The notes: generated from the letters alone by a model not told the origin. Counted from the stretch's first letter, positions 46,951 to 58,860 are shown. The stretch: 64,000 nucleotides of DNA from Cryptomeria japonica (GCF_030272615.1 NW_026728924.1:186001-250000), one strand, 5' to 3'. Made by a program: numbers and translations.

Positions 46951-48365
46951 TGTAGTCACATAAATCTGTCGATTAAATAAATATTTGCTATTTATTTGAT
47001 TAAAAATCCAGTAGCCATTAGTTAATTAAATTAATATTTAATTAATTCATCTTCAAACATTCTCCTATTAATTAAATAAATTATTTAATTTATTTTAATT
47101 AATTCATTATACCAAATTCACAATCAATTAAATGAATAAATTCTATTTATTTTATTAAATCCCCCTTTTCCTCTTTTAAATAAATTAAATAAAACATTTA
47201 TTTAAATCATTTATACCCCCACTTGCATTTTCCTACAAATGCAACTTGCACACATTTATTGAAATAAATTAATTTTATTTTAAATAAAATACTATTTTTC
47301 TCTCACCCACCATCTCCCATTTGCCCTTCCTAAATTCTTCTAGAACCTATCTAATCCTAATCAATTAACCTAATCCATCCCCTAATTATTGCCACATTCC
47401 TAAGCAACTTGAAGTCACTTCTCAAAGACTTCAAAGTCTTTGAAAAGCATTTAATGCTTTGTGTGTTAACCAATCTAACCTCTAAAGTCTTCCAAAACCA
47501 CTAATGGCTCTTACATGACCATTAATGGCTCTTACATAACCATTTATAGTTAATTCAACTTGCACTCATGTGTCTCCTCAAGCATTTATTGCTTTGACCA
47601 TGGTTATCCCTTTTGCCTTTGCACAAGAGTTTATCCATTGGATAAAAGATTTATTCGTTGAATAAATAATTTATTCCCTCAACTTAGCCTTGACCTTGAC
47701 TCCCAAGTTAACTCTCAGGTCATGTCAAGCATTTAATGCTTATTCCCTTTCCTCTCAACCTATCTCACATTGACACTTGTCATCCTGGGATTGCGTTGAA
47801 AGCCCTCACATGGATTGAATATCATTCAATCCTGACCCTTGTTGAGATTACTCAATCTCAACCATCCATCGCTCCATTTTACCTATAAATAGAGCTCACG
47901 TTCCTCATTTTCAAAATCCTCAAGCATTTAGCATTCATAGTCATAATCCTAAAAACTTGTATGCATCTAAATTATAGAAAACTTTAGAGGGCATTTAGCA
48001 TAAACCACTAATATCTTGTTATTTTGGCCTAAAATAAATCATTTAAGCATCATAGCATCTAATATTAGATTTTATTCACATTTGCATAGCATTTTAGAGT
48101 AAACATTTCAATCTTGAACCTCCATAAGCATCCATAGTGCAAAAAGCTGCTGAGAGCTACACTAGTTTGGAACTTGGAGAGGAGAGGAACAAAGGAGAAG
48201 GAGCTAAGAGCATGGTAGAAGGCATTTGGAGATGTCTTCTTGCATTTACATTCGTAGTTAAATGCTTTGCTTTGTTTTTGGTTGATTAACACTAACGGTT
48301 TCTTGTGTTTTTGTGTGTTATTCCACCACAGGCTTTAGTATAACTTTGCCCTATTTCGCAGTGCA
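46951..48365 (+). repeat. 5' LTR of the second Ty3/gypsy element
   Basis: It starts TGTAGTCACA right at the end of the palindrome and ends CGCAGTGCA six bases before the PBS, 1,415 bp. The first 330 bases are very AT-rich with repeated TTAATTAA/ATTTAAATAA-like words. A TATAAATAG box lies at about 47884-47892. The 3' copy is not in the window, so the ends are inferred from TG...CA and the neighbours. Confidence 0.65.
47884..47892 (+). promoter_or_regulatory. TATA box in the 5' LTR
   Basis: CCTATAAATAGAGC is a strong plant TATA context, about 480 bases before the LTR end. It probably drives the genomic transcript of this element. Confidence 0.6.
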
Positions 48366-48370
48366 TCATT

Positions 48371-48388
48371 TGGTGAACCTGACGTGAA
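48371..48388 (+). promoter_or_regulatory. Candidate primer-binding site
   Basis: TGGTGAACCTGACGTGAA follows the putative LTR end by five bases. The TGG start fits the complement of a tRNA CCA end. I cannot assign the tRNA without a comparison set. Confidence 0.5.
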
Positions 48389-48449
48389 TCCAAACACCCA
48401 AAAACATTTTTTTTAACACAACTAACTTGTTTGAATGTTGAGCTTGACA

Positions 48450-48720
48450 TAGAGGTCGCGCTTTAGATCACGTTGTAGCGCTATTGCAATTTGACATTCT
48501 AGCGCTATTGTATTTACAATAGCGGTATTGTCTCAAATTTGGCGCTATTGACCATTATTTAGCACTTTTTTGGCTTAAATACACATTTGTGTTTGTTTTA
48601 GCGCTTTTGTATTTGCTGTCAATGTTTTACTTTTCGCGTTTTTGTCTTCGTATTAGCGCGTTTGTGTTAAATAGCGCTTCTGTTTGCACACAGAGTAGTG
48701 CTATTTGTAACAGAACATTG
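48450..48720 (+). repeat. Leader array of GCGCTATTG / GCGCTTTTG motifs
   Basis: About eleven copies of a short motif, TAGCGCTATTG with variants (GCGCTTTTG, AGCGGTATTG, AGCGCGTTTG), lie within 270 bases just after the PBS, all in the same orientation. The core TAGCGCTA is itself palindromic. The same motif recurs in reverse orientation at 63500-63835. Confidence 0.8.
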
Positions 48721-48860
48721 TAAAAAAGACCATATAACCAAAAATACAATTTTTCGTAGGCTTGTGGAAGCCTTCCATGGGTTCGGATTTTCCTAACCAT
48801 TTGTTTCTTGTGCAGGTTTTAAACTGACTCCTTTTTGTTGTTTAAAGTTAAAATTTCCAT

Positions 48861-49095
48861 TTGGTGCTCTAAAATTGAACAAAACAAACAACTTCATTTC
48901 TTGCAAGTTAGGATCAATCTTATTTTGGTGCTCTAAAATTGAACAACACAAACTTCATTTCTTGCAAGTTAGGATCAATCTTATTTTGGTGCTCTAAAAT
49001 TGAACAACACAAACTTCATTTCTTGCAAGTTAGGATCAATCTTGTTTTGGTGTTCTAAAAATTGAACAAAGCAAAATTTATTTCTTGCATCAAAA
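48861..49095 (+). repeat. About 61-bp tandem repeat in the leader
   Basis: Units start TTGGTGCTCTAAAATTGAAC at 48861, 48925, 48986 and 49047 (spacing 64, 61 and 61 bp). The first three are nearly identical and the last is diverged. It lies in untranslated leader between the PBS and gag. Confidence 0.9.
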
Positions 49096-51157
49096 CTTAA
49101 AAATTCACAATCCACACTTCCATTTTGGTGCAAATAAAAGGAACAATCAATTTGTCTTATTTTGCAAATGATTTACTTCATGCATACATGTTTCAAATTA
49201 TGTTGATCAAGATTTCAAATTCTAGTTTACTCAAACATTTTGCCTTTGAAGTTAAAAATAACACCATGATGGTTGGACCAACATCTCCAAATATTTAAAT
49301 CACATTGCGATGATGGGATAAAAAGTACAAGTGCATTTCTTGTTTGGCACACTTGTGCAAAAGAGTTGGTCGAGTGGTCCTACTTCTAACACACACTATC
49401 CTCTCCCTTGGCTTTCGTGGTCCTAGGTGCAAGAGAAAAGTGTTAGTAACACTCAAGTTTTATCTTTTTAAGAGAGGCTTTCCAAGAGACACATCACTCT
49501 TGGGAATGACCTCGTGCGATAAATCCTTCGAGCCACTATAGAAATTAGGTGAGAACGAAAGCTGTAGCCTTGGGTATAGTTGTTCCTACAGTGTAACTTG
49601 CCGAAAGGACAAATGGGCCCCACCACAAGTTACAAGGCTCTTAAGTGAGTCACTACAGAATGAACTTATGTCCAAAGACATCGAACATTACTAAATACCT
49701 TTAAGTAGTAGCCCACTCATTCTATTGATTGAGGATATTTGTGATATAATTCAATGCAAGAGCATAGATGGTTTTGCTCCCAAGATACTCACCATACATA
49801 TTTCCTTGAGTAGAAACATATCTTTTTGAAAAGTCACTTGTGGCTTGATGAAAGTGATGATTCCCCCATCATAGGGATCATCTATTTGTTATGCTCATGC
49901 AAGACTTAGTATATCACATCCTTACTTGCCACGGCAGGATTAATAAGGTATGTAGTACCAAAGTTGAAGAAATATCAAGATGTGGGTTGAAATTATTGCA
50001 ACTGGCCATTTGACCTTAGGGATAAAGAGTGTTTGAAGTGTTTTCATTTTTGAGTCAAGACTAGTGCAAATTGAGTCGAATTCAGGCTTTGGAAAAAATC
50101 TAAAAATAAACTTAAAAGAAAGGGTCTTAAAAAGTCCAAGGATTGGGTTGATCTAGACCCATACTTATTTGTGCCTTTTGAGGCAACATTTTTGTGTTTG
50201 TGTTCTTGCTTTGTTTTCTTGTCAAAGAAAGAATCAAAAAAACAAATTCCAAAGAACAAGTATTCATCCAACATAAACATTTCCAAACACCAAAAAAAGA
50301 TGAAAAACAAAGAGCGAGAGTATCAAACTATATGACCATTCTTCACATCTTGAGAAAGAAGAATCTTCATCAACACATCAACTTGAAGAAAAGACCATTG
50401 AGCTCAAAGGCTCTTATCAAAAGGAGGAAATTCTTCTATCTTAATAAACAAATCTTTGTCTCTCATAGAGCCTTCTTACATCACATGCATCTTTATCTTC
50501 AAGGGAAATCAAATGAATTTGATCAAGAGTCATTAAATCAGAGAGCTTTCACACAATATTGAGCTGTAAGTTATCACAAAAAAACAAAGGAGGCAAGATC
50601 AAAATTGACTTCTTTCCAGACATTTGCATCACATATAACGTAGCTCAGGAAGAACCACCAACTCCTGAAAGAGAAGAGGAAGAATTTTTCCCATATGTGA
50701 CACAAAGCTTTTATTGAAGTTAAAGATTTCATCCATTACCACATTCACATCTCATCAAATCCATTCCAACTCTCAAAACATTAAAGAGGTTTTTGTCCTA
50801 AGTTCTATTTTCGATATTTCTTGAATTAAACACAAACACATCACTTTTTGGAGTGTCTCTAAATCTAGGATAAACTCATCCTAAGAGACATTTCTACACA
50901 GGTTAAAACTAGTCTATGAGTGAATCCTCTCATTACTAGGTAGTTAAGTCTGTAACACATCTCATATTTCTCTAAACCTTATCACATCAAAATTTGTCAA
51001 TCCAAAACAACAAGCGATTCAAGAAGAAAAATTTGGTCACATCTACCTTTAAGTGCTAGAGATCCATATGAAACACACCACACCAACCATAAATCTCTCA
51101 TTTCATCAACAACTCATCATCATTTTCACCCAACTTCAACAAAAACTTATAAACAAA
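49096..51157 (+). other. Long untranslated leader of the second gypsy element
   Basis: There are no conserved protein motifs between the tandem repeat and gag. The stretch 49300-50000 has mixed composition and the part from 50200 is A-rich. Long leaders are usual in Tat/Ogre-type elements. Short open frames here (for example 50194-50562) look non-coding. Confidence 0.5.
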
Positions 51158-52700
51158 ATGGCTCATACCAGATCATGATCTAGACAACAAGAAATTGAAG
51201 AGGAAGAGGAAGAAAATATCAATGAGTTCCAAGAAGCCCTTGGAGGAAATGTAAATGATGAAAATCCAGGTACTCCTACTCCTGCGGCAATAGAAAGGGC
51301 ACAACATAACCCTCTCTTCAATAGACTTTTTGATGAAATACTCAAGAGTAATGTTGATGCTCACTTTTTAAAACTTGCTCAAGAAGGAGCCAAACTCCCC
51401 TCTGACTTTGACCTTGCACAACTGAGACAAGCATCAGAACATCAAAGTTGTAATGAGGATGAAAGAGGTCGAGAGAACATTAGATACAACTTTCATCAAG
51501 GTAATCATCCTCCTCCTCCAAGTGAAATAGACATGTTGCGGCAACAAGTCAAAAATCTTGCCCAACAACTTCATAGTGGTGTAAAAACAAATCAATTCTC
51601 ACTCAATGACATTTGTCCCTATCGCTTTGATAGGAATCTTCATATGCCACCTTTTCTACGAGGGTTTGAAACACCCAAGTTTGAAAAGTATAGAGGAAAA
51701 GAAGATCCTCGTGATTATGTTAGAGAATTCCATTCAGCTTGCCTCAAAGTGGCATATGAGGATACATACCTAATGAAACATTTTCCCCAAAGCTTGGGAG
51801 GAACAACCACATCATGGTTTTCTCGATTACTAGGTGGCATTAGGATATTTGAAGAGTTAGTCCAGAAATTCTTGGCACATTACTGACACAACATTGAACG
51901 TGATATCACCATGGCTGATCTATGTAACACTAAACAAAAACCGGTGAGCTATTTTCAATCTTTCTACAACGATGGCATCAAATGTCTAGCAGACATTCTC
52001 TTCAGTTACTTGAACAAGAGCTAGTGGAAATATTTATTTCCAACTTAAATGATGAAATGGAATTTCACCTCGACGTAAAAGACATAGACTCTTTCAATGA
52101 CATGATCACCAAAGGCTTAAAATGTGAGTAGGCTCTCATCAAGAAAGGACTTATCAAAATATACAATGAACCAAGGGATGGCCCTCGTCCATGCTTCAAT
52201 AGTGACAAACCAAATTTCTAGAACAAAAACAAAAATGTCGTCAACGACGAGGTTGTGGATGCAAGAACTATCAAAAGTGTACAACCTGTAGTTTGATTTG
52301 TAAGACATAATTCCCCACCTCAGACTAACACAGTTGCTCCTCCAAATCAAGGCCGCATCACATCTCAAGATGAAACCAGACCGCGTCAACAAAAACCAAA
52401 GCGAACATACACTCCCTTAGGGGAACCCATCGAAACCGTACTACATCAACTGGTTTCTCAAAATTTGGTAACCTTACCCAAAACATCAAATTATGAACCT
52501 CAAGTCAAACCTTCCTGGTGGAGGGATACTGAGCATTGCGATTTCCATTAAGGGAAAGGACATAAGACAAGCAATTGTCACAGATTGAAAGATCTTATTG
52601 ATTGAGGTGAAATTAAAATTGAAGGACATGACCCTAAAACAACAAACAATGATCATCTCATGTTTAAAAATCCACTTCCATCGCAAGATCAAAGGGGTCC
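51158..52700 (+). pseudogene. gag: gag of the second Ty3/gypsy element
   Basis: ATG 51158 (MAHTRS...) opens the frame. An in-frame TGA at 51176 (from CGA) and another at 51884 interrupt it. The gag core reads FETPKFEKYRGKEDPRDYVR, YLMKHFPQSLGGTTTSWF and LVQKFLAHY, followed after breaks by EIFISNLNDEMEFHL. A knuckle of the CX2H...GHx2(S/T)NC type, CDFH-stop-GKGHKTSNC, lies at about 52538-52580. Gag forms the particle and binds the genomic RNA. Confidence 0.85.
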
Positions 52701-53530
52701 TTCCAATTCAGGGAGAAACACAGATACCACCAATTATACGCAAGCCGCATATAATTATACTATGAATCACCTATATGATGCCAGTGAACAGATTACAACT
52801 ATAACCATCAAAAATCCCAGCTCCACTTGCAATGTTGTTACACGTCGCAATAAGATTACCATAAAAGCAGCTCCACAAGGCACCCCACCTACCCCAAAGC
52901 AGTATAACCTTGTGGAACAGTTAGACAAAATGCCTGCATTGATATCTATCTTAGAGCTATTACGCTTATCTCCATCTCATAAAATTATCTTGGATCAAGC
53001 TCTCCAAGAGGCGTCAGTCCCTACAAACCTAAATACAGATCAATTCCAAGCCATGGTCAGAAATCTAATATCCTCACCTTGTCTCACTTTCTTGGAAAGT
53101 GACAACTGCTCCTTCCAGCAACCTCATAATGCATCACTCCATATTGAAGGGTTTATCAACCAGCATAGGATCAAGCGAGTCTTGACCAACAATGGAGTAG
53201 GCCTGAATATCTGTACTCTACAATTAGTCACTGTATTGGGATATGCAATTGAATCAGTGGATCCTCGCAAGAAGATCACAATCAAAGCCTATGATGATGT
53301 CAAGTGTTCATCCAAAGGAGTTGTGGTGCTACCAATCTGAGTGGGCCCTATGGTAAAACACATCATCTATCAAGTCCTGGACCTTCCTTTTCCATACAAT
53401 TTTCTATTGGGAAGACCTTGGATACATGCCATGCAAGCCGTTCCATCCACTTACCATTAGAGTATCAAGTTCCCGCATAATGATGTAGAGATCGCAATCC
53501 TAGGCAATGCAAAACCCTTTGCATATTGTC
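52660..53530 (+). pseudogene. pol: Protease region of the second Ty3/gypsy element
   Basis: The frame 52660-53340 and its continuation after a stop contain IEGFINQHRIKRVLTNNGVG, LGYAIES, and then PYNFLLGRPWIHAMQAVPST. The last is the LLGRPW block that marks the end of plant gypsy proteases. The active-site D-N/S-G reads N-N-G (AAC at 53188-53190 for an expected GAC), a G-to-A change that kills the enzyme. Confidence 0.82.
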
Positions 53531-53904
53531 ATAATATAAATCATCAACCAAAGATTACCATTCCTAACAATAGAGAAGCCATCTCCTCCACATCATACAT
53601 AAGTCCAGCCTCTCTTTCTAGTTCAAACACCACTATACCCAAGAAAGAAAAGCTTAAGATGAAAATAGTAGGGGAAGGTCCTGGGGAATACAATTTAAGC
53701 CAACTCTTTTGTGTTGGACAAATGCCCACTTCTCTTAGGACACATGGTAAACCTCAACAATTACTTCAACAACCACTGATCAAGCTAGCATGTACAAGAC
53801 TTTCATCCTTGGAAAGAGTCAAGAAGAAGAAACTAGAGATGAGGACTTAGCAGAATGGATCTATAAAGATCCCATCACCACCAATTCTCCGCAAGCTAAG
53901 CTTC

Positions 53905-54050
53905 CCACGGATCAGTATGACAAAGGCCTTCTCATTATGCAAAGAATGGGTTATGATGGTTAGAGTGCTTTGGGACCTTGCAAACAAGGAAGACATGAAC
54001 TGCTGCAGCCGGAATTAAAGCCCAAGGATAATACAGGACTAGGCTTTCAA
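53905..54050 (+). pseudogene. G-patch-like motif between protease and RT
   Basis: YDKGLLIMQRMGYDG-stop-SALGPCKQGRHE followed by NTGLGFQK has the spaced glycines (GLLIMQRMGY, GPxKQG, GLGF) of a G-patch, an RNA-binding or helicase-activating motif also found after the protease in some retroviruses and plant gypsy elements. The stop at 53960 is TAG. A Pro/Ala/Ile-rich low-complexity segment follows (54140-54470). Confidence 0.65.
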
Positions 54051-54545
54051 AAGGAGATCCTTCCTAAGCTCAGATTCAAAGGAAAAACTAACCAACCACT
54101 ATATCAGCCTACTACAAAGAGGTCCCCTTTGATTATAAAAGCAGCATCAAACACCATGGCAAGTACCCCATCAAGGCTAAAAATCTCAGCACAACCACCT
54201 ACAATACCCATCATCCCACCAAGCAGACCAGCGATCCCACCCGCAATAGCAATAACATCAATAGCACCATTAGCAGCAGCAATTGTATCAGAACCCATGA
54301 CAGTATCTACGACACCAAAAGTTCCAGCAGAAGCAATAGAGTCAACACTACCGATACTCCCCGTATCAAATTCATTGATCCCCATAATCCTTCCTGCAGT
54401 ACTGATCATTTCATCTACAATGGTACATCAACCAATCACACCAGCAGTATTTAACTCAAAAGACATCCTAGTATGGTATAGTAATCGGATACTGGAAAGT
54501 GACTCAGAGACTGACTCACATGAATGGGAATTTGATTCCATCTAG

Positions 54546-55380
54546 CTTAATACTTTAGATGAGGAAGACACATCACTACCTCCACCTTGCAAAGACATCC
54601 CTATTTATGGAGAAGCACAGATAAAGACCTCTTGGGTTCCTGAGCTAAAAACATCTTCCATAGACCCTACGTCCCATCCTATGCCTGATTTTGATAGGGA
54701 GAGTACCATCAACGACCTTCACCACAACATCTTAACCCTCACTAACACATCTAATGAACTTAATCTAATCGATGAGGTAATGCCCATTATCCATCCTAAA
54801 CTCATCAAATGGAACCAGCTTAATCCCCCATGTCTGGACCTTTTCCAAAATGATGAGGCAATCATTGACTTTTTGGAACTATGGGATAACATACCGAGCG
54901 GGGATCACAAAGTTGGATTTGCCATTGAACTTAATAGCGCATCATACTTTGGGGCGGATGCCAAACCTTTCAGCTGCAAAAATATAACAATAAAACATGG
55001 ATCTTCTAGTGAAAACCACATTGTGGTACTTTTTGATCCCACAAAAGTAAAAAGAAAAAGTGTATCCAATAGTGAAAACCTCTCTGAGGCACCAGAGGAT
55101 GAAAGGTTTGACATTCTCCTTGCTAGTACACAATAGGAATGATCAACAATTCTCATCGAAGAAATAAAAGAATACAATGTGGGGACTCTTGAAATGCCTC
55201 ACCACATACATCTGGCATCTCTTTTAACTCCAGAGGAATAGGCTAAGTTTGTAGAGTTCTTCTAGAAGCATTAGATCAACTTCGCATGGTCATATGCAGA
55301 CATGCCTAGGCTTGATCCTGATTTAATCATGCATCACCTCACCATAGTAGAAGGAGCCAAACCTGTCAAGTAGACACTTC
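54546..55380 (+). pseudogene. pol: Protease-RT linker of the polyprotein
   Basis: The frame 54681-55136 (FDRESTINDLHHNI..., FELNSASYFGADAKPF-like) has no enzymatic motif. After stops, FAWSYADMPRLDPDLIMHHL (about 55280-55340) is the conserved segment that precedes RT in gypsy polyproteins. The acidic, Asn-rich character suggests a flexible spacer. Confidence 0.6.
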
Positions 55381-55385
55381 ATAAA

Positions 55386-56120
55386 ATGCATCCTCAAATT
55401 GAAGTACTAGTCAAAGCAGAACTTAAGAATCTCCTATATGTTGGTTTCATTAGACCAATTGATTATGCAGATTGGATATCCAATATTGTGCCTGTCGGAA
55501 AGCCAAATGGGGGCATCCATATCTGTACTGACTTCAGAGATCTGAACAAAGCATGTCCTAAAGATGACTTCCCCTACCAAACATCGACATAATAGTAGAC
55601 CTAATAGTAGGCCATGCCATGCTTTCACTCATGGATGGCTTTTCAGGGTACAATTAGATAAAGATCACACCAAAGGATCAACATAAGATGACCTTCACAT
55701 GTCTATGGGGAACATACTACTAGAATGTAATGCCTTTTGGTCTCAAGAATGTAGGAGCGACCTATCAATGAGAAATGACCACCATCTTCCATGACATGAT
55801 GCATACTATAATGGAAGATTATGTTGATGACTTACTTGCAAAATCACTCATAAGAGAAGTTTATCTGGAATTATTAGATAAAATCTTTGATAGATTGGAA
55901 CAATATCATGTTCGATTCAACCCAAAGAAATGTGTCTTTGGAGTAACGTCAGGGAAGCTTCTAGGATACATCATCTCAAGCAAAGGTATTGAGGTCGATC
56001 CAGCAAAGGTCAAAGCAATCATGGACATGCCACCTCCAAATAACATCAATCAGCTAAGGACATTACAAGGGCGGCTTCAATCCATCTGAAGATTCATTGC
56101 ACAACTGGCACATAATTGTC
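55386..56120 (+). pseudogene. pol: Reverse transcriptase of the second Ty3/gypsy element
   Basis: Motifs are IRPIDYADWISNIVPVGKPNG, ICTDFRDLNKACPKDDFP, SLMDGFSGYN, MPFGLKNVGATYQ, then DYVDDLLAKS (active site TAT 55820 to GAC 55831, intact) and GKLLGYIISSKGIEVDP. A frame change near 55585 and in-frame stops (TAG at about 55658, TGA at about 55769) break the domain. Most stops match loss of CAG or CGA codons. Confidence 0.88.
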
Positions 56121-56189
56121 ACCCATTTACACACCTATTACACAAAACATCCACTTTCAATGGGATACCAGATGCTAGCAAGCATTCCA

Positions 56190-56640
56190 GATGCTTAAAG
56201 ACTATCTCATGAATACACCATTGTTGATCCCACCAGATCCAAGTAGGCCTTTACTACTCTATATATCAACAACACATACAACATTGGGTGTACTATTGGC
56301 ACAACACAATACAGAAGGGAAAGAGTGTGCTATTTACTATATCTCTCGCACACTGGTTGGCTATGAACTCAATTACACACCTATTGAGTGAGCTTGCCTA
56401 GCAGTAATCTTGGCAACCACTAAACTGAGGCACTATCTGTTAACACACAAAGTACAGCTCATTGCGAAGATCGACCCACTGAAGTACTTACTCAACAAAG
56501 TAGCATTGACTAGCCGCTTGGCCAAATGGGTGATGATTCTAAGTGAATTTGACATCGAGTATGTGGACCATAAAGCTATCAAAGGACAAGTTATTGCATA
56601 TCAATTGGCTGATGCACCACTCATAGGCGATCATCCTCTC
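56190..56640 (+). pseudogene. pol: Classical RNase H, degenerate
   Basis: PLLLYISTTHTTLGVLLAQ occupies the place of the YTDAS block but lacks its catalytic Asp. Further blocks are YYISRTLVGYELNYTPIE, LRHYLLTHKVQLIAKIDPLKYLL and RLAKWVMILSEFDIEYV. One in-frame TGA lies at 56390. Loss of the first Asp is shared with the other gypsy element of the window and fits reliance on aRNH. Confidence 0.82.
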
Positions 56641-56679
56641 ATTTCCAATTTTCTAGATGAAGAGATATTCATGATCACA

Positions 56680-57085
56680 ACATCACAACCATGGAAATTA
56701 TACTTTGATGGTTCATACACTAGGCATGGCTCGGGGGCAAGCATTTTGTTTATCACACCTCAAGGTGATAGCATCCCGAAGTCTTACAAGCTCACATTTC
56801 CATGCACAAACAATGTAGTTGAATATGAATCCTTGATCACAGGACTCAGGCTAGGCATACAATGGAAGTTACAAGAACTACAAGTATATGGTGACTCCCA
56901 ACTGGTCATTTGATAAGCAACTGATGAATATCAGACTAAAGATGACAAACTCATGCCATACAAACAAATGGTGGACAAATTAAATGCATCATTTACTACT
57001 ATCACCTTTGAGAAAATACCAAGAGATCAGAATCGAGCTACTGACGCTATGGATACCATTGCATCTCTCCTAGATCTTCCATAAA
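56680..57085 (+). pseudogene. pol: Archaeal-type RNase H downstream of RT-RNase H
   Basis: WKLYFDGSYTRHGSGASILF, NNVVEYESLITGLRLGI and LQVYGDSQLVI give an intact D, E, D set. A TGA follows at 56911, with continuation ...ATDEYQTKDDKLMPYKQMV and ...FEKIPRDQNRATDAMDTIAS, the usual end of an RNase H with its His/Asp block. It lies between classical RNase H and integrase. Confidence 0.82.
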
Positions 57086-57105
57086 ATTCAACACGCTATG
57101 AGTTC

Positions 57106-58440
57106 TTGGTAAAACAAACTTTGATCCTCGCTTATGATATCCCTGAATCTGAGATGATATGTCGCCTTATCGGTTTCGAATCCCCATGGTATGGTGAATT
57201 CTACACCTACCTGCACGATCACATCCTTCCTCCTAACCAATTGAATAACCAACGTAAAACCTTCATTTGCCAAACCGCTCGATATACCATTATTGCTGAA
57301 ACCCTATATCGACGCAGTCTTGATGGTACTCTCCTTCGATGTCTGGAATAGGATGAGATAACAAAGGCCTTGGAAGAGGTACATGAAGGAATTTGTGGAA
57401 CTCATGCAAGTGGTCTGTCACTCGCCAAGAAACTCCTTTGCACGGGATACTATTGGCCATCTATGGAAAAAGACTCCTACTACTTTGTCTGAAAATGCAA
57501 AAAATGCCAAGTTCATGGAGACCTGATACATGCACCGGCACAGGAATTGCAACCAATCACAACACCATGGCATTTTTGTCAATGGGGCCTTGACCTTGTG
57601 GGTAAAATCCATCCATCTTCATCTAACAGCCACAAATTCATTATTACCGCCACCAAGTACTTCACAAAGTGGATCAAAGTTGTTCCACTTACCCAAGTCA
57701 CCGGCAAGCAAATTGCCTCATTCATCCTCAATTACATCATCTGTCGATATGGTGTACCCATGTCCATCATAACAGATAATGGACTTCCATTCAAAAATCA
57801 GGATGTTTGTGAGCTCTGTGAGAAATTTCACATCCAACACCGCTTTTCCACTCCCTATTACCCACAAGGCAATGGTCAGACTGAATCATCAAACAAAAAC
57901 ATATTAAGAATCCTAAACAAGACAGTCAATGATGTCGGTCATGATTGGCATGTTCAATTAAATCTAGCACTATGGGCATACCGCACTAGCATTCGAACCC
58001 CTACAGGTGCAACTCCCTACTCACTGGCTCTGGCGCAGAAGCTATCTTACCTGTCAAGGTTTAGATACCATCTCTATGGGTTTCCTTGCACAATCTCATC
58101 AATTGTGAAGCATACAGACTATCACGTCTCCAAGATTTAGAGCTACTTGATGAGAAATGACAAGTTGCATACAATCACCTCAAAGCCTATCAGTAGCACA
58201 TGAGAAGGAGCTATAATCATCGAGTTAGACCTCATACATTCGAGGTCGATGATCTTGTTCTTCGAGAAAATCCTCGTAACCAACCAAATAGAGAACATTA
58301 GGGAAAGTTTGAATCAAATTAGCTGGGGCCATATGTTATTATTGCTTTATTTGGGTCTGGGGCATATCAGTTGGCTACTTTAGAAGGAGAACCACTAGCA
58401 GATCCGATCAACAACATGTACCTCAAATGGTTTTATACAT
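57106..58440 (+). pseudogene. pol: Integrase of the second Ty3/gypsy element
   Basis: An HHCC start (HEGICGTHASG...CKKCQVHGD, 57382-57520) leads to a DDE core with GLDLVGK (Asp 57592-57594), ITDNGLPFKN (Asp 57775-57777) and GNGQTESSNKN (Glu 57883-57885). The stretch 57547-58140 is open. The C-terminal part (58150-58440) reads FEVDDLVLREN and LGPYVIIALFGSGAYQL, with breaks, ending near YLKWFYT. No chromodomain is seen. The catalytic triad is intact. Confidence 0.9.
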
Positions 58441-58860
58441 AAGCTGCATAGAACATCAGGCTCCCATACATACCGACAAAAATCAACCAAAAACATTCAG
58501 ATAAATGACCTGAAGAAAATACAAAAACACCAAAATAGTAAAGAAAAATCAAACATCTAAATGGTGAACAACCACTCCGGTGGCACCTTGGGTAAGTACG
58601 ATGGTGAAAACCTGGCAAACAGGCGCCACTCATAAAGGCTATGACTCTATTGTCTTTCAGACTTGTTGCGATCATATTTATTTTATACACACATCCATCA
58701 TTCCAAACTGTGGCTTCTTATTGATCTCCAATCCAATATAGTACTTCATGCATCTTGCATCCCGCTTTTTCATAGTCAAGTCTAAACTAGGGGCAATGCC
58801 CTTAACCTATTGATGGAAGGGGATTCTACATTTTTTTGTGATTCACTAAGTTCTTCATTG
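58441..58860 (+). other. 3' flank of pol, non-coding
   Basis: I recognise no gene or motif. GGTGGCACCTTGGGTAAGTACGATGG at about 58580 resembles sequences that often follow pol in Tat-like elements, but I cannot assign a role. Confidence 0.35.

Noticed and set aside
26083-46952. Target site duplication around the palindrome
   Set aside because: Flanking bases TACTA (left) and TAGTG (right) do not match as a direct repeat; shared CTA/TAG at the edges is only part of the inverted homology.
48371-48388. Assignment of the PBS to a specific tRNA
   Set aside because: TGGTGAACCTGACGTGAA has the right placement, but without a tRNA set I cannot name the primer.
50194-50562. 122-codon open frame in the leader of the second gypsy element
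   Set aside because: Lys/Gln-rich composition follows from A-rich DNA, there is no domain, and it lies in an untranslated leader before gag.
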